64,000 nucleotides of DNA from Verticillium longisporum (taxonomy: Eukaryota > Ascomycota > Sordariomycetes > Glomerellales > Plectosphaerellaceae). Of the stretch, positions 35,666-46,478 are shown piece by piece (within the stretch, counting starts at the first letter, position 1; each line of letters begins with the position of its first letter). The stretch spans positions 2,604,001-2,668,000 of the forward strand of contig JAETXT010000010.1 of NCBI GenBank assembly GCA_019188255.1. Reading direction: 5' to 3'. Position numbers and translations under genes: made by a program. The notes under the pieces were generated by a model, which worked only from the letters and a program-made list of their open reading frames with translations, searched no databases and was not told where the DNA came from.

Positions 35666-36298
35666 CAGCGGGCCAGAGGGCGGCAGGTTTTAGAAGGTGA
35701 TACACAAGAAATAATATAAAATTGAAAACCCACGACCATCTCGAAGGACGTTGTCGCTGCCCAGCGGCGACTGACTGGACTGTACGTGCTAGCTTAGCTC
35801 GACGTCAGTTCGGATGTGTCCCGCGCCACCCCCTTTTGCCTGGAACTCTCGGCATGGTAGGGTCGTAAGGTTTCAGCCACAGGTCAATCAACATCTCCTG
35901 AGTGCTGCATAATGTAATCAATCTGTTCTCTGCGTTCTACTAGCTCGGATGTGGCTTTCCACTCGTATCGCCAAGAAAAGAACCGGAATGCTTCACAAGC
36001 CGCCGGGAGACGGCCGCGGCGCATGAGGTGACGCGCGAAGCGGAGTTCCCAGCGATGCCAGCAGGCCCAGACCATGGGCTCATGATTCACGTTGTCTCCC
36101 TTGAACGGAACGCAATTACCGCAGGTCCCGCTCGAGATACGATCGAAAATGTCCCCAAAAGGAGAGCTCACGTCGCCAATCGACCTTTGTTCGGTCGACG
36201 TGTTTGACATCCGCCGACGGTTCAGCGGCACGGCGCGAAACGGACACTAATCCCCTTCCGCATTTCTCTCCTCGCCCCATCCATCGCGCCCGCCCATC
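35666..36298. other. Intergenic region
   Basis: Spacer between two plus-strand genes. A minus-strand open frame at 35884-36231 (115 codons) includes an Arg/Trp-rich stretch but no recognised domain. The segment just before 36299 is C-rich, as in other promoters of this window. Confidence 0.35.
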
Positions 36299-37159
36299 AT
36301 GCCTCCCATCAAGCACCTGATCGCCCTGGCCACGCAGTACGCGTACTGGTCTCAGGATGGGTACGAGCTGATCAACAATACCTGGGGCCAGGACGCCGCG
36401 ACCTCGGGCAACCAGACCACCTACTATGACGGCGTTCCGTCGTGTGGCAAGGGCATCGCCTGGAGCTCCGACTGGGAGTGGCAGGGCGGCGAGAACAACG
36501 TCAAGAGCTTCGTCTACGGCGCGCGGCAGTTTGAGCGCCGCCTCGTGTCGGACATTCACACGTTGCCGACGCAGTCGCGGTGGCACTACGATCGGGAGGA
36601 CATCCGGGCCAACGTCGCCTATGACATTTTCACCGACACGGACAAGGACCACGTCAACAGCAGCGGCGAGTATGAGCTGATGATCTGGTACGTCTTCCCC
36701 CCCCCTCCTCTGTTTCCTGCGACGCATGGCGACATCACGGGAACGAGACGACTGAATTGCTACGTGCAGGCTCGGACGGTTCGGCGGTGTTATGCCCCTG
36801 ACCGAGGCCAAGCAGCCCATCGCCCAGGTCAACATTGCCGGCTACGACTGGGAGGTCTACTTTGGCTACAACCACGGCGGCGCGATGAAGGTCTACAGCT
36901 TCCTTCCGGCGCAGGGCAACATTTACGACTTCCGCGCCGACGTCAAGCTCTTCTTCAGCTACCTCACGAAGGAGCATCAGTTTCCCGCCGAGAAGCAGTA
37001 CATGCTGGGTAAGTTTTTTTGCTACCGGAGACCGACTGCGCTGGTCATGTTGTATCCTGCGTGCTGAACATTTCTCTAGTCTATCAACTCGGCACCGAGG
37101 CCTTCACGGGCGGTCCTGCAAAGTTTGTCGTCCCCAAGTTCATCGCCGACGTCAGGTGA
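36299..37159 (+). CDS. GH12 family endoglucanase/xyloglucanase-like protein
   Basis: Three exons: 36299-36687, 36770-37008, 37080-37159; phases agree, 235 residues. The nucleophile region is YELMIWLGRFGG, split by the first intron inside the Trp codon, and the acid/base Glu is in [11 protein letters not shown] near the C-terminus. Other family marks are [20 protein letters not shown] at the N-terminus and [10 protein letters not shown]12 enzymes cleave beta-1,4-glucan or xyloglucan with retention. This protein starts only nine residues before the catalytic domain (MPPIKHLIA) and has no proper signal peptide. Either an upstream signal exon was missed or the enzyme is retained or unconventionally exported. 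It is tail-to-tail with the MFS permease, 45 bases away. Confidence 0.88.
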
Positions 37160-37204
37160 CGAGGCGTGAGAGGGGGCCGCCGTGCAGGTTAGCCGGCCTG
37201 CGAG

Positions 37205-39487
37205 TCAATGGGCGAAGCGGAAGTCCTTGCGCTTGCTGCCGGAATCGGTCGTTGTCTCGAGGTACTGGACACGTTCCTGCGAGAGGGGGGGAACACACAT
37301 CACGTCAGCCTTGAACAGGCGCTGGGGTTTTCTTTGTACAGTAGGGATGTTTACTCACTTCTTTCGTCAGCGCGTCCCATTCGCGGTCTCGCACTTTATT
37401 ACGCCAGACATAATACGACTTGGCGAGGACGTAGATGACTATGTTGGCCGCGCAGATGGCTGTCAACTGTGTGTTTCCGCGTCGGTCTGCGGTGCGTTAG
37501 CATCAGCTGGTTTGTCTGCAAGGGTGCATGAACTTGCAGTTGGGACGATCGTCCTGGCGGTAGATGTTGGCGTGGATGATGCCTCCGACTTGTACGAACA
37601 TGCTAGGCCCACATTAGCCTTCTTGCTCGGTTGCTTCAATGCAAGAATCAACTGCTGCTTTGGAACATACTTGTACACGGCTGCCGAGACGGTCCTCGTT
37701 CGGACGGTGTTGGAATTGCGGCTGCACCAACCGACTTGCATGGCGTGGGCTACGACCAATGTCAGCACAACGGGCCGTACGACTCTGATAGCAGTCACGC
37801 CACTTACCTGTAGGGTAGGACAACAACACGGTTAAGACGGCAAACCTTGCCCATGGCGACGTGTCATCCTTCAACGTCCTGAGCGCGATCAGGCACGGAA
37901 GCAGCCAGACCTGGGCAAGTATGCCGAAGAATGTCCGTTCGTTGAAGATCTCCGAATAATACGTCAGGAGAAGCATCTGTTCGCCTGTGGTTAGCCCAAT
38001 CTCCGTCAACCGCCAAATTCAGACCTACGGTGATGGCACCCAGAACCTGCGTGGGGATACTGAGCAAGTTCGAGTCGAACGTGCCGAAGCCGAGCGTCCG
38101 AAGCGTTAGGGTGAGGTACGAGTCTGGCGGCCCGGCGGGGATCAAGAAGGTCAGACCGATGGCGTACATTGGCCATAGGTCGTAGTCGCAGAGAGACTTC
38201 CAGAGGAGTTTGAAGTCGACGGCCTGTCGATTGTGCATGTCGCCCTTTGAGGGGTCGTCGCGCAGGATACGATTCACCATGATGGTCTCCTCTCGCTCGG
38301 TGAACCACCCCTTCTTGTTCCACCATGATTTGGTCTGCGTGGGCGAGGCAGCCATCATGAACCAGGACCAAATGCCGATGGAGAGGGTGAAGAGGCCTTC
38401 GAGCAGGAAGAGCCATCTCCAACCCTCGTACCCGTGCAGACCTCGCAGTCTAAGGAGGCCGAATGCCAGGATTGGGGCAACAATGTCAGTGACGCGCAGA
38501 CTGGTCCAGAAGAGAGCCAGGCGAAATGGAAGCTCGGTTCCTTTGAAGAAGTACGACTTTGTCTTGATCAGTAGGCGTAGTGCGAAGGGCATTGAGCGGG
38601 ACATACAAGGTAAAGGATGACATCCGGAATAAAGCCGCCCTGCAGAAGACCCAGCAAAGCACGGCAGGCTAGAAAGCTGGATCGACCACTGAGCCAGAAC
38701 TGAGAGGCGGCCACAATGCTCCACATGCACATGATGGTCGGAATCTATATCCGTCAGGTCGCTGTCTACCATCATACCACGATCACATACCCATCGGTCA
38801 GGTCCCAACTTCTTGCTGATAAGCTGAGAAGGCAATTCGGCACAAAGGAAGGATAGTCTGAAGACAGTGTTGCCCAAGTTAAAATCTAGTCGCAGTCAGC
38901 ACAGCTCAACATGATTAATTCAGGTATTGAGAGGCTATCTGGCATACCATTGGTGTCGAGTCCAAGGTCTTCAAGGAAGTTGTCTGTGTTGGCCTGGCTG
39001 AGATTTCCTCTGTCGAGGTCAAGAGAGAAAAAGGCAATGCATGCCCAAAGTGTAATTTTCCAATCCAGTTTGTTGATGAGAGGCTGTCGAACAAAGGCGA
39101 ATCAGCACAATTTCAAACGGTCCAACATTGGGCTTATAGTCTTACAAGTTCTTCGCCCCAGGTCCATCGTGCTGAGGGATCAAAGCGATGGAGATTCTCG
39201 TACTTTGCGGTAGGCTGGAAGTACTTTGCTAGATCTGGGTCGTCATAAACAGATGGTTGAGTAGCCAATTGGTCAAGGTTTTTGTTGGCTTTGTTCCTTC
39301 GGAAGAGAGTGGTAATAGGTAGAACAGGGGGCTCCGTCTTCTGAAGTTCTTGCTGTTCAAGAATTCTCTGTCTCGTAGCAGCCAGGTCAGAGTCCGATCC
39401 TGAGCTTTTGAGCGAACTGTTCGCCAAGTTGACGGATTTTTCCGGCCGACTCGTCGCCGAGGAATGTTTCTCTTCGTAGCTTGCCAT
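37205..39487 (-). CDS. MFS permease of the anion:cation symporter (Dal5/allantoate-like) family
   Basis: Ten exons on the minus strand: 39487-39146, 39083-38948, 38885-38791, 38744-38607, 38556-38029, 37976-37808, 37749-37671, 37602-37538, 37486-37359, 37276-37205; phases agree throughout, 583 residues. The intron after 37538 uses a GC donor (GCAAGT) with a normal AG; the join gives RPNYRRGN, the family's conserved C-terminal loop. Other marks are [16 protein letters not shown] in TM1-2, [15 protein letters not shown], the long central loop after [19 protein letters not shown] in TM8 and NIYRQDDRP. The N-terminus of about 115 residues is hydrophilic. Family substrates are organic anions such as allantoate, nicotinate, pantothenate or biotin; which applies here cannot be told. 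Confidence 0.9.
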
Positions 39488-40638
39488 CGCCCATTACATC
39501 AAGAGACATTAACAAGGTGTTGCGATCTTGGCTATCGGCAGATGCTCTAGGAATCACCACAGTGATAATGACCATCTTTTGTACTTCTCTCGGGCCTTCG
39601 CCGGACACAAGATTCCTGCACCATGACTTGGTGGATGGACGATCTCGGAGGCAACTCACATGGCGAGATTCCTAGTCCCAATCTCACCATGTGCGAAGAT
39701 CCTCGGGATCCATGGTCTGAGGTTGATACAAGGTTAGAAACCTGGCCTGGCCCCGCACGTAGCCCTCGTGGGCTGGACGAACTGGGCCTGTCGAACCTGG
39801 AAGATGAAAACCATGGCAGCTCTTGCGCCATGTTGCATCGTCCAAACAGAGGCCTCGGATACATAAGCCCCCTTCAAATTGGGAGAGACAGCGGGCATCA
39901 CCATGCTCCTACCCCTCTTCTCTCCATCCTGGGCCGCCACGTGGGGGTTCTTGATATCATGGTGGCCGAGGCCAGGTATCCTCGAACCATGTTGGTATAT
40001 GCGACCGACGTTTGTATTGATATGGACGCTACTAGATTGTCTGTAGCAAATTTTGCAGCACTCACTTTCCTATGACATACTACTCCGGCTGTTCAAGCCT
40101 CTCACTAAGGAACAAAACGAATCAGACCGCACAGTAAAATGCCACATTATCTGTCGAAGTCCACATTCAATGGTCTTCGCCCAAACTCTTTGTTTCATTA
40201 GCCGGGGTTCATGTTGTCGAATCTAATGACAGCAAGCGTAAGATAAGAGCAGCACGCAATCTGCGAGATGGTCAAGTAACATGGAAGTCGGGCGTGAAGG
40301 TCGGCTGTCGGTGTGCTGCGTCTATTCGGGCCAGCATGTGCATGTCCTTGGCTCAGGTTGTTGTAATGAACGTAAACTCCACAGTCAATGCCACGCCAGC
40401 TAGCTGTAGAGGCCATACGCGATTCGTCATTCATTTTGGTCGGTGAGATGCAGTCCAATGTCTGGGCGGATACAGGGATTGGTGGTATCTCGCACCATGA
40501 GGCATGGTCTTGATGGCGCAAGAATGCACCACAATGAGACAAGGGAAACCGACGATCACCATCTACCTCGACTTTACCAACTTAACCGACTCAGGTAAAC
40601 CGAGCCGCTGACCAAAATAGCTGCCATTGGACTCATTA
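39488..40638. other. Intergenic region
   Basis: Promoter side of the permease and 3' side of the two-part protein, both on the minus strand. A 150-codon plus-strand frame (39623-40075) has no recognisable feature. Nothing else was seen. Confidence 0.35.
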
Positions 40639-42730
40639 TCATGAGTCCAAAGAAAAGATATCGAATCGGCGCTCGTCCCTTCGAAATATGCAGAGCCGCC
40701 TGCCGTCGCCAGACAGTATTCCTCGGTCTGGGATCGACGCTTTGATGAGGATGGTAGCCCAATTCGTCACGGGGCTCCAGATCTGATGTTCAGCCAACCG
40801 ATGCCGCATAACCAATATGATTCTCTCCTTGGAGGACAACCTCTCTTGGTAGCAGACGCAAGTCTCCGTTTCATTGTCGACGACCATGTGCTCTGTTGTG
40901 ATTCGACTAGTGCCGGCCTGCCATAACTGTCTGGCACCTTGCCTGGGCACCACCCTGAAAGCCGTCTGGCCCGTTTTGGCGTCCATGAATCGATATTGGT
41001 CGCTTCCCTGTTCATTGAATGCCACGAGCCATTGACCTGGCTGCGGGAATGCAAACACGCTCCGGCTCAACATTGTGTCGGGAGTAAGAGCTGTCTTGAA
41101 GGACTGATATGTAGGTGGTTCCATGTAGCGGACGCAAGCGCCGTTGCTAATCTGAAACACACGGATCGAAATCGGTTCTTTAAGCCATTTCTTGGACTTT
41201 TTACTTCCAGCGGTGCTGGGGTCGTCCTCCTGGGACGTTGATTTCGACCACACGATCAGGTGTTGGTCATCGGGGGTAAATGCCATCTGGAGGGCGTGCA
41301 CGGGTTGTCTGTCTCGACAAACAATTGTGCGGAACGGTCTCAGTAGGTCCATACTCCCAGTTTCAATATGGTGGAATGTAAAAGTTTCCTGGTCAGGTGC
41401 AACGTTCGCGATGGCAATGATGCCGTTACTGTGACTGATCGCCGGGTTCAATGTGTCACCGGCGTTGAGAGATGCTCTTGTGCTCAAGACACCATCGCAA
41501 GAGCGGACAATTAACACTTCTCCTTGAGTATCGCTGTTGACTGGAAATCCGATGAGGCTGAAGTCGGGAGAGAATACTGGTGCGTCGGTGAAACGAACAG
41601 GTTGACCTCCTGAAATAGACGGGGTGTCGTCTCGAATAGTCCACATGGGTCTATTCTCTGTTGGTTTAGATGTATCGTATGCCTCTATCAAGGTTTTGCA
41701 GATGCTCAGAAGCCATGTAGACTGAGGGAAATAGATCTTTGGTTTGAAATTTGTACTTTCAGGAGGTCGGAGGATTGATTTGATAGGTAGCGCTTGCAGT
41801 GTTAAAGATTGCAAAGGCTTGTTGTCATTCTGAGATCCGACCTGCTGTGCAACGCAGTCATTAGAAGGTCTTGACTGAAGCGGTTCCTCTTCATTGCTGT
41901 GAGCCCTTTCAATTTAAGAGTTAGTCGTGAAACGGCAGTATATTACTCCATCTTGCGGGAGTGACGTTCCATGCAGAACTCACAATGTTAAATCTTGAAA
42001 TGAGCCTTCTTGAGTCACTTCTGAGAAGCTTGTGGGTATTCTGTGACGTGCAGGAGCGTTGCTGTCGGCGGCTATGGAGGAAACTGTTGCGGAGTTGTTG
42101 ACTTTTTGGTTCTGTACCCCAGAGACTCTTCCCTTCTTCCCTGGAGAACCCTTTGAGATTTGCTACCTGTACAATGATAGAATGTTTTACCGTTAATAGG
42201 TTGGAACCATCGCTCCTGAATGATAAATCGGCTTGTAAGTAGCGCGAAGAAGCACTGAATTCGCATATTAGTGGATTGTGCTTAGGATTTCCAGGCTGAG
42301 CATGAACCAAGACTGACAATGTGCAAAGATCCAACGCAATTTTCAAAGAGTCAAGTTCAGAGTGCGCTTGTCCGCCCAGCTTGATGACCTGAGCCGTGAT
42401 TTCTGCATTCCAGACATCCCCATCCCCATCAGTCACTGGATCTTCTAGCAAGCTCTGCAGGTCAATCACTGTGGCGTGGCATCCCTGTATTGCTGAGTTG
42501 ATTCCAGTGACCAAGGTGCTGGGCAAGAGCGTGCTGTGAGGCTGGGCAGCCGCCTCTTTGCTCATCGTTTCGACCACTGTCGCGAGACTTGACAGCCATT
42601 TGACCGCCTCAAGAAGCGCCCTTTCTGCTCGTTTTATACTCTGACTGAGCCCGATTACTGTTAACTTTGTCTTTTCAATCCCTGATAGGAGGTCCAAGCA
42701 GCCCCTCGCAATGGACTGATCGCTCACCAT
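40639..42730 (-). CDS. Fungal STAND-type N-terminal domain plus propeller-like C-terminal domain
   Basis: Three exons on the minus strand: 42730-42191, 42111-41984, 41905-40639; GT-AG introns with an ACTAAC branch site in the second, phases agree, 644 residues. Residues 1-140 are helical (LDLLSGIEKTKLTVIGLSQS, HSELDSLKIALDLCTL) and resemble the N-terminal domains of fungal STAND/NLR-like proteins. A low-complexity linker follows. The last 390 residues alternate short strands (VFSPDFSLIGFPV, MAFTPDDQHLIVWS, VFAFPQPGQWLVAF), as in beta-propeller or WD-like domains. No P-loop, NACHT or NB-ARC segment is visible between them. The domain calls rest on pattern only. A solo LTR lies in the upstream region it shares with the divergent glycosidase-like gene. 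Confidence 0.6.
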
Positions 42731-43109
42731 GGCGAGAGACGAGAGATCTGATGATGGGAAGGCTAGAAATCATTGACTTAGTTGCTGTCGAAAGATGTAA
42801 CGGGTTTGGGCGGAAAAGTGTACTGGACGAGGTGCCTTGTCTTTATCAGTGTTGTGGCCTAGTCAGCCTTACACAATGTTGCTGCCTGTCATCTGATGTC
42901 ATAGCTATTTTGGGATTTCTGCAGATCCATGGTCGGTCAGTCAGGCAGCGACTTCAACGCCCAAACAGTTTCCTGGCGTAGTAGGGATTAAATTCTAGGC
43001 TTTGAGCCATTGTTACCTTATCTACCTTTTAAGGTAATGTTCGCCAGAGGAAAAATGCAGCGTGGACTCAAATATTGCGTTGGACATTTCGCCATAAAAT
43101 GACTCCACC
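42731..43109. other. Upstream region left of the solo LTR
   Basis: Part of the shared upstream region of two divergent genes (minus start 42730, plus start 43965). It contains no coding sequence I can support and ends at the CCACC target duplication (43105-43109). Confidence 0.4.
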
Positions 43110-43394
43110 TGTTGAACCAATATTAGGGAACTCTGTGGTTAGGATGGTGATATCTAAGATATCTGGGATATCTGGGATCCACTGCTCTCAGGAGCACGTG
43201 AACTACGGCTTACGTGATCGCTGAGAGCAGATGGGTATATCTGACTCACGTAGGTAGCAGTAACTCAGAGAAGCAGATAATCAATCAAGAATCAACCATC
43301 ACAAGACTTATCAGATACCCTACCTATTCAGAGCTCGCAAGCACAGCGGAAGTACTGAATTGGGGTTCACATAAGCAGTGAAGCCCTCTCAACA
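43110..43394. mobile_element. Solo LTR (copy A), 285 bp, with 5-bp target duplication
   Basis: Begins TGTTGAACC and ends CTCTCAACA, so the TG...CA ends lie in a 6-bp inverted terminal pair (TGTTGA/TCAACA). It is flanked by CCACC at 43105-43109 and again at 43395-43399, a perfect 5-bp target duplication. Inside are a reiterated GATATCTGG unit (about 43149-43178), a CACGTG box, and a perfect 10-bp inverted repeat (43182-43191 with 43221-43230). It is related along its length to copy B at 56115-56720. No internal retrotransposon sequence remains, so LTR-LTR recombination is the likely origin. Confidence 0.85.
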
Positions 43395-43964
43395 CCACCA
43401 CTGTAAAATCCATGGGAGACAACACGAATCTTCGACCTAGGTATCTAGCGTGATGATTAAGCCATCACCTGTCCTCAATTGATCAAGGTTCACTGGCATT
43501 TTTGGGGCGAGGTTGAACCTTCTACTTCCCCGCATCCTCGTACCCCAAGGAATGGTCGCCATGATCTACCGGCGCCACCGCGGTTCTTTGTTCAATGTTG
43601 ATCTTAGCTGCACACCATGAAAGCTGGTTGATCACTTGTCGAGCGGGGACAGCGATGATGTATGGCGGACAGACAAAAGCTAAGGTTTAGCGCATTATCA
43701 CCAGGGTAATGTTCCAAGTTCTCGACATGGAAAGGGACCATCATTGGTTACATGTCCTTTCCCGGCTCGGCAATGAGTTGTTAGCTTGAGAATCGTCGGA
43801 GGCTGGCTTCGCGAACATGACGACATGCCCACGGTCCTCTATGCCGATACGGCAGATAAAACGTTGTTCCTGAACAGTTTCCGTCTTCATCCACGTGAGC
43901 CAATGTGCAAACCTGAAGTTTCCTTCAGAAGTTAGTACGTCCATATTGCCGAACCATTGCGAAC
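43395..43964. other. Promoter-side region of the glycosidase-like gene
   Basis: Sequence between the solo LTR and the start at 43965. A minus-strand frame of 78 codons at 43741-43977 overlaps the gene start and has no recognised feature. No other element was identified. Confidence 0.35.
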
Positions 43965-46310
43965 ATGAAGTTATCACTCCTTGTTACAGGGGCTACTCTG
44001 CTTCTCAGGGGCTGTTGCACCAAAACCCCATGGGTTCAACGGCGACAGTAAGTTGTCAAAGACCATAATCAGCATACGTTGAGTGTCAAAGCTCATGGAT
44101 TCCTGTAGTCACGGAGGCACTTGTAGTGCAGCTGGCGTTTGCGATGAAGAGGCAGTCCGTCTTGAACTCAACGACCCCCCATATACGAATTATTTCTATT
44201 CGGACTGCAATTCGGCTTCCCAAGTCGTAGTGACAAGTCCCCTTCCGGGCAGTAATCTTACTCTCATCGGGCCACGACTTTTAGTGAGATCCTCTCAAGT
44301 CGCTTCATCTTTTGCGGCATAGGAAGCTGACTCCTGGGTTAGGTCGATTGGCCTGCTGGAAATAGTGGCGTCGTATCGTTCTTTCAGCCACTGGATGGTG
44401 CGAACGGAACACTTTCTATCAACCTGGTCAACTCCTCTACTTCCGGCAACAGCCTCGACCCTATTTACGAGGTTTCGAGTAATACAAAAGAACCTGTAGT
44501 TGGAGTGAGAGGGCACATCGAGTTCAATTCGTCGGCGTCACTGGTTGTAGCCATCCTTGGGAGTATTCGTACAATACGAGACTTCACCGAAGGGCCCAGC
44601 CTCTTATACCCTATCTTCCAGGACGCCATCAACGTCACAGTGTCAGATGAATCTAGCGTCATCTTGTCGCGTTTGTGGCTGGACAACGTAACGACGACTA
44701 CGCTGGCATTCGCCCCTATTGGATGTGATGCCTCCATAACGGTAAACAACAATTCCGTTGAGTTCTCAGCTGGGACTTACGCCTTCAATGCATCTTTTAA
44801 TTATCCCCAACTGGAGCAACTTGGCCCAACGGAGACTTTGAATCAAGTATCTCAAGACTTAGTTTCTGAGTCATCAGACCAAGTCGAATCTCTATCATTC
44901 TTGTCCTACAAGAACAAACTCCTCGCTGGTGGCTGGCGGTTTCTAACTTACTTCGGTCGCGACAGCATGATTTCCATGTTGCTGATGGAGAAAATCCTGA
45001 GCACAGGAGACGGTGGAACGTTCGAAGCCGGTATTGGTGCTGTTCTGGAGCGCATCAACAGGACAGATGGAAGCGCTGCACACGAAGAAGGCATCGGTGA
45101 CTTTGCAACATGGTTTAACCTGCAGAAAAACATCAGTTCAACAGCGCCGTCTTATGATTACCACATGATCGACACGGACTACTTCCTCCCTATTCTTCTG
45201 AGGGACTACTTCATAAACAACTCCGATGGTCGGGAGCGTGCAGCCACCTTCATGTCTACCGAAGCTACCATTGACCCGGATAATGCCGGCCACACATACC
45301 ACGATCTAGCTTTGGTCAACGCCGAGAAGATCATGAATGCAACGGCTGCCTTTGCTGGTCCTGGCGGGCAGATACGGGATAATCTCATTCATCTCAAAGA
45401 GGGCGAGATCACTGGCGAATGGCGCGACAGCACTTACGTCCTTGGCGGCGGTCATATACCGTACAATGTCAACACTGCCATAGCCCCGGCTGGCCTTCGG
45501 GCCATTGCTGCTCTTTCCGAAGCTTCATTCTTTCCAGAACACCCTGAGTGGGCTGAGACGGCGGCAGCGGCAGCTCAGATCTGGGAAGATGAGACTCTAC
45601 GCTTCTTCGAGGTTACTATTGAGAAAGATGAAGCCCGCGCGTTGCTCAACGACTATGTCGACTCAAATGGGTTTTCCTTCCCTTCGCAGGCTGACGGGAT
45701 CAACTCTTCGGTCACGTTCTATGGCCTGGCGCTCGAGGGCAATAGTGATATAGACTTGGTGCGCGTCATGAATTCCGACGACGGCTTCAGGCACTTCCTT
45801 CTTAACACCACGAACCAGACACAACTCAGCTCCTACTTGTCTCAAACAGCTGACCACATTCTTCAGCCGTTCCCTGCGGGACTGACCACCAACATTGGGC
45901 TGCTCGTCGCGAACCCTGCGTATGGTGGAAAGCCAGTCTACTCGGCAAACTTCACTACCTCGGCTTATCACGGAACTGTTGTCTGGTCATGGCAGCTCTC
46001 TATGATGGCAGCTGGTCTAGAACGGCAGCTTGACAGGTGCAGAAGCAAGTCAGTGCCTGACTTTTGTGAGGACCAAACACTCTTTCCGAAGATTACGTCA
46101 GCGTACAACAGACTCTGGGATGTGATTGAAGAAAACTCCAGGATATTGAGCTCCGAGGTGTGGAGTTGGCGCTATGCTGATGACACGTTCAATGCTGTCG
46201 CATTGGGTGACTTGCCGCCGCCCCCGGGCGTCAATCCAACAGAAAGCAATGTTGTGCAGTACTGGAGCTTAACCTTCTTGGCAGTGAAACGGAATGAAAG
46301 CTTTCGATGA
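43965..46310 (+). CDS. Secreted six-hairpin (alpha/alpha)6 glycosidase-like protein
   Basis: Three exons: 43965-44047, 44109-44283, 44343-46310; phases agree, 741 residues. Exon 1 encodes a signal peptide (MKLSLLVTGATLLLRGC) and a basic PWVQRR segment. The N-terminal part has paired Cys (GGTCSAAGVCDEE, YFYSDC) and a beta-rich domain with many Asn-x-Ser/Thr sites. The second half is helical and carries TYFGRDSMISMLLMEKIL, EGIGDFATWFN, DYHMIDTDYFLP, EGEITGEWRDSTY and ALEGNSDIDLVR, a pattern like glycogen-debranching and related six-hairpin glycosidases. It is probably an extracellular carbohydrate-active enzyme; the catalytic pair cannot be assigned surely. The acceptor of intron 1 at 44108 was chosen because it alone keeps the phase. 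It is tail-to-tail with the FMO gene. Confidence 0.78.
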
Positions 46311-46478
46311 GTTTGTACAGACCAGGACAAGATTGGTTCCTCACTCACATTAGCTTCTCATAACGGTCTTGTCTTTCTGTGGTTGGATATTGTATGACAA
46401 TGCTTCCACGTTCCCTTAGCTTCAACCATCTTCAATAAACTAGCAACTGTTACAGGACTGGCTCGTAGCAGTTTCAAA

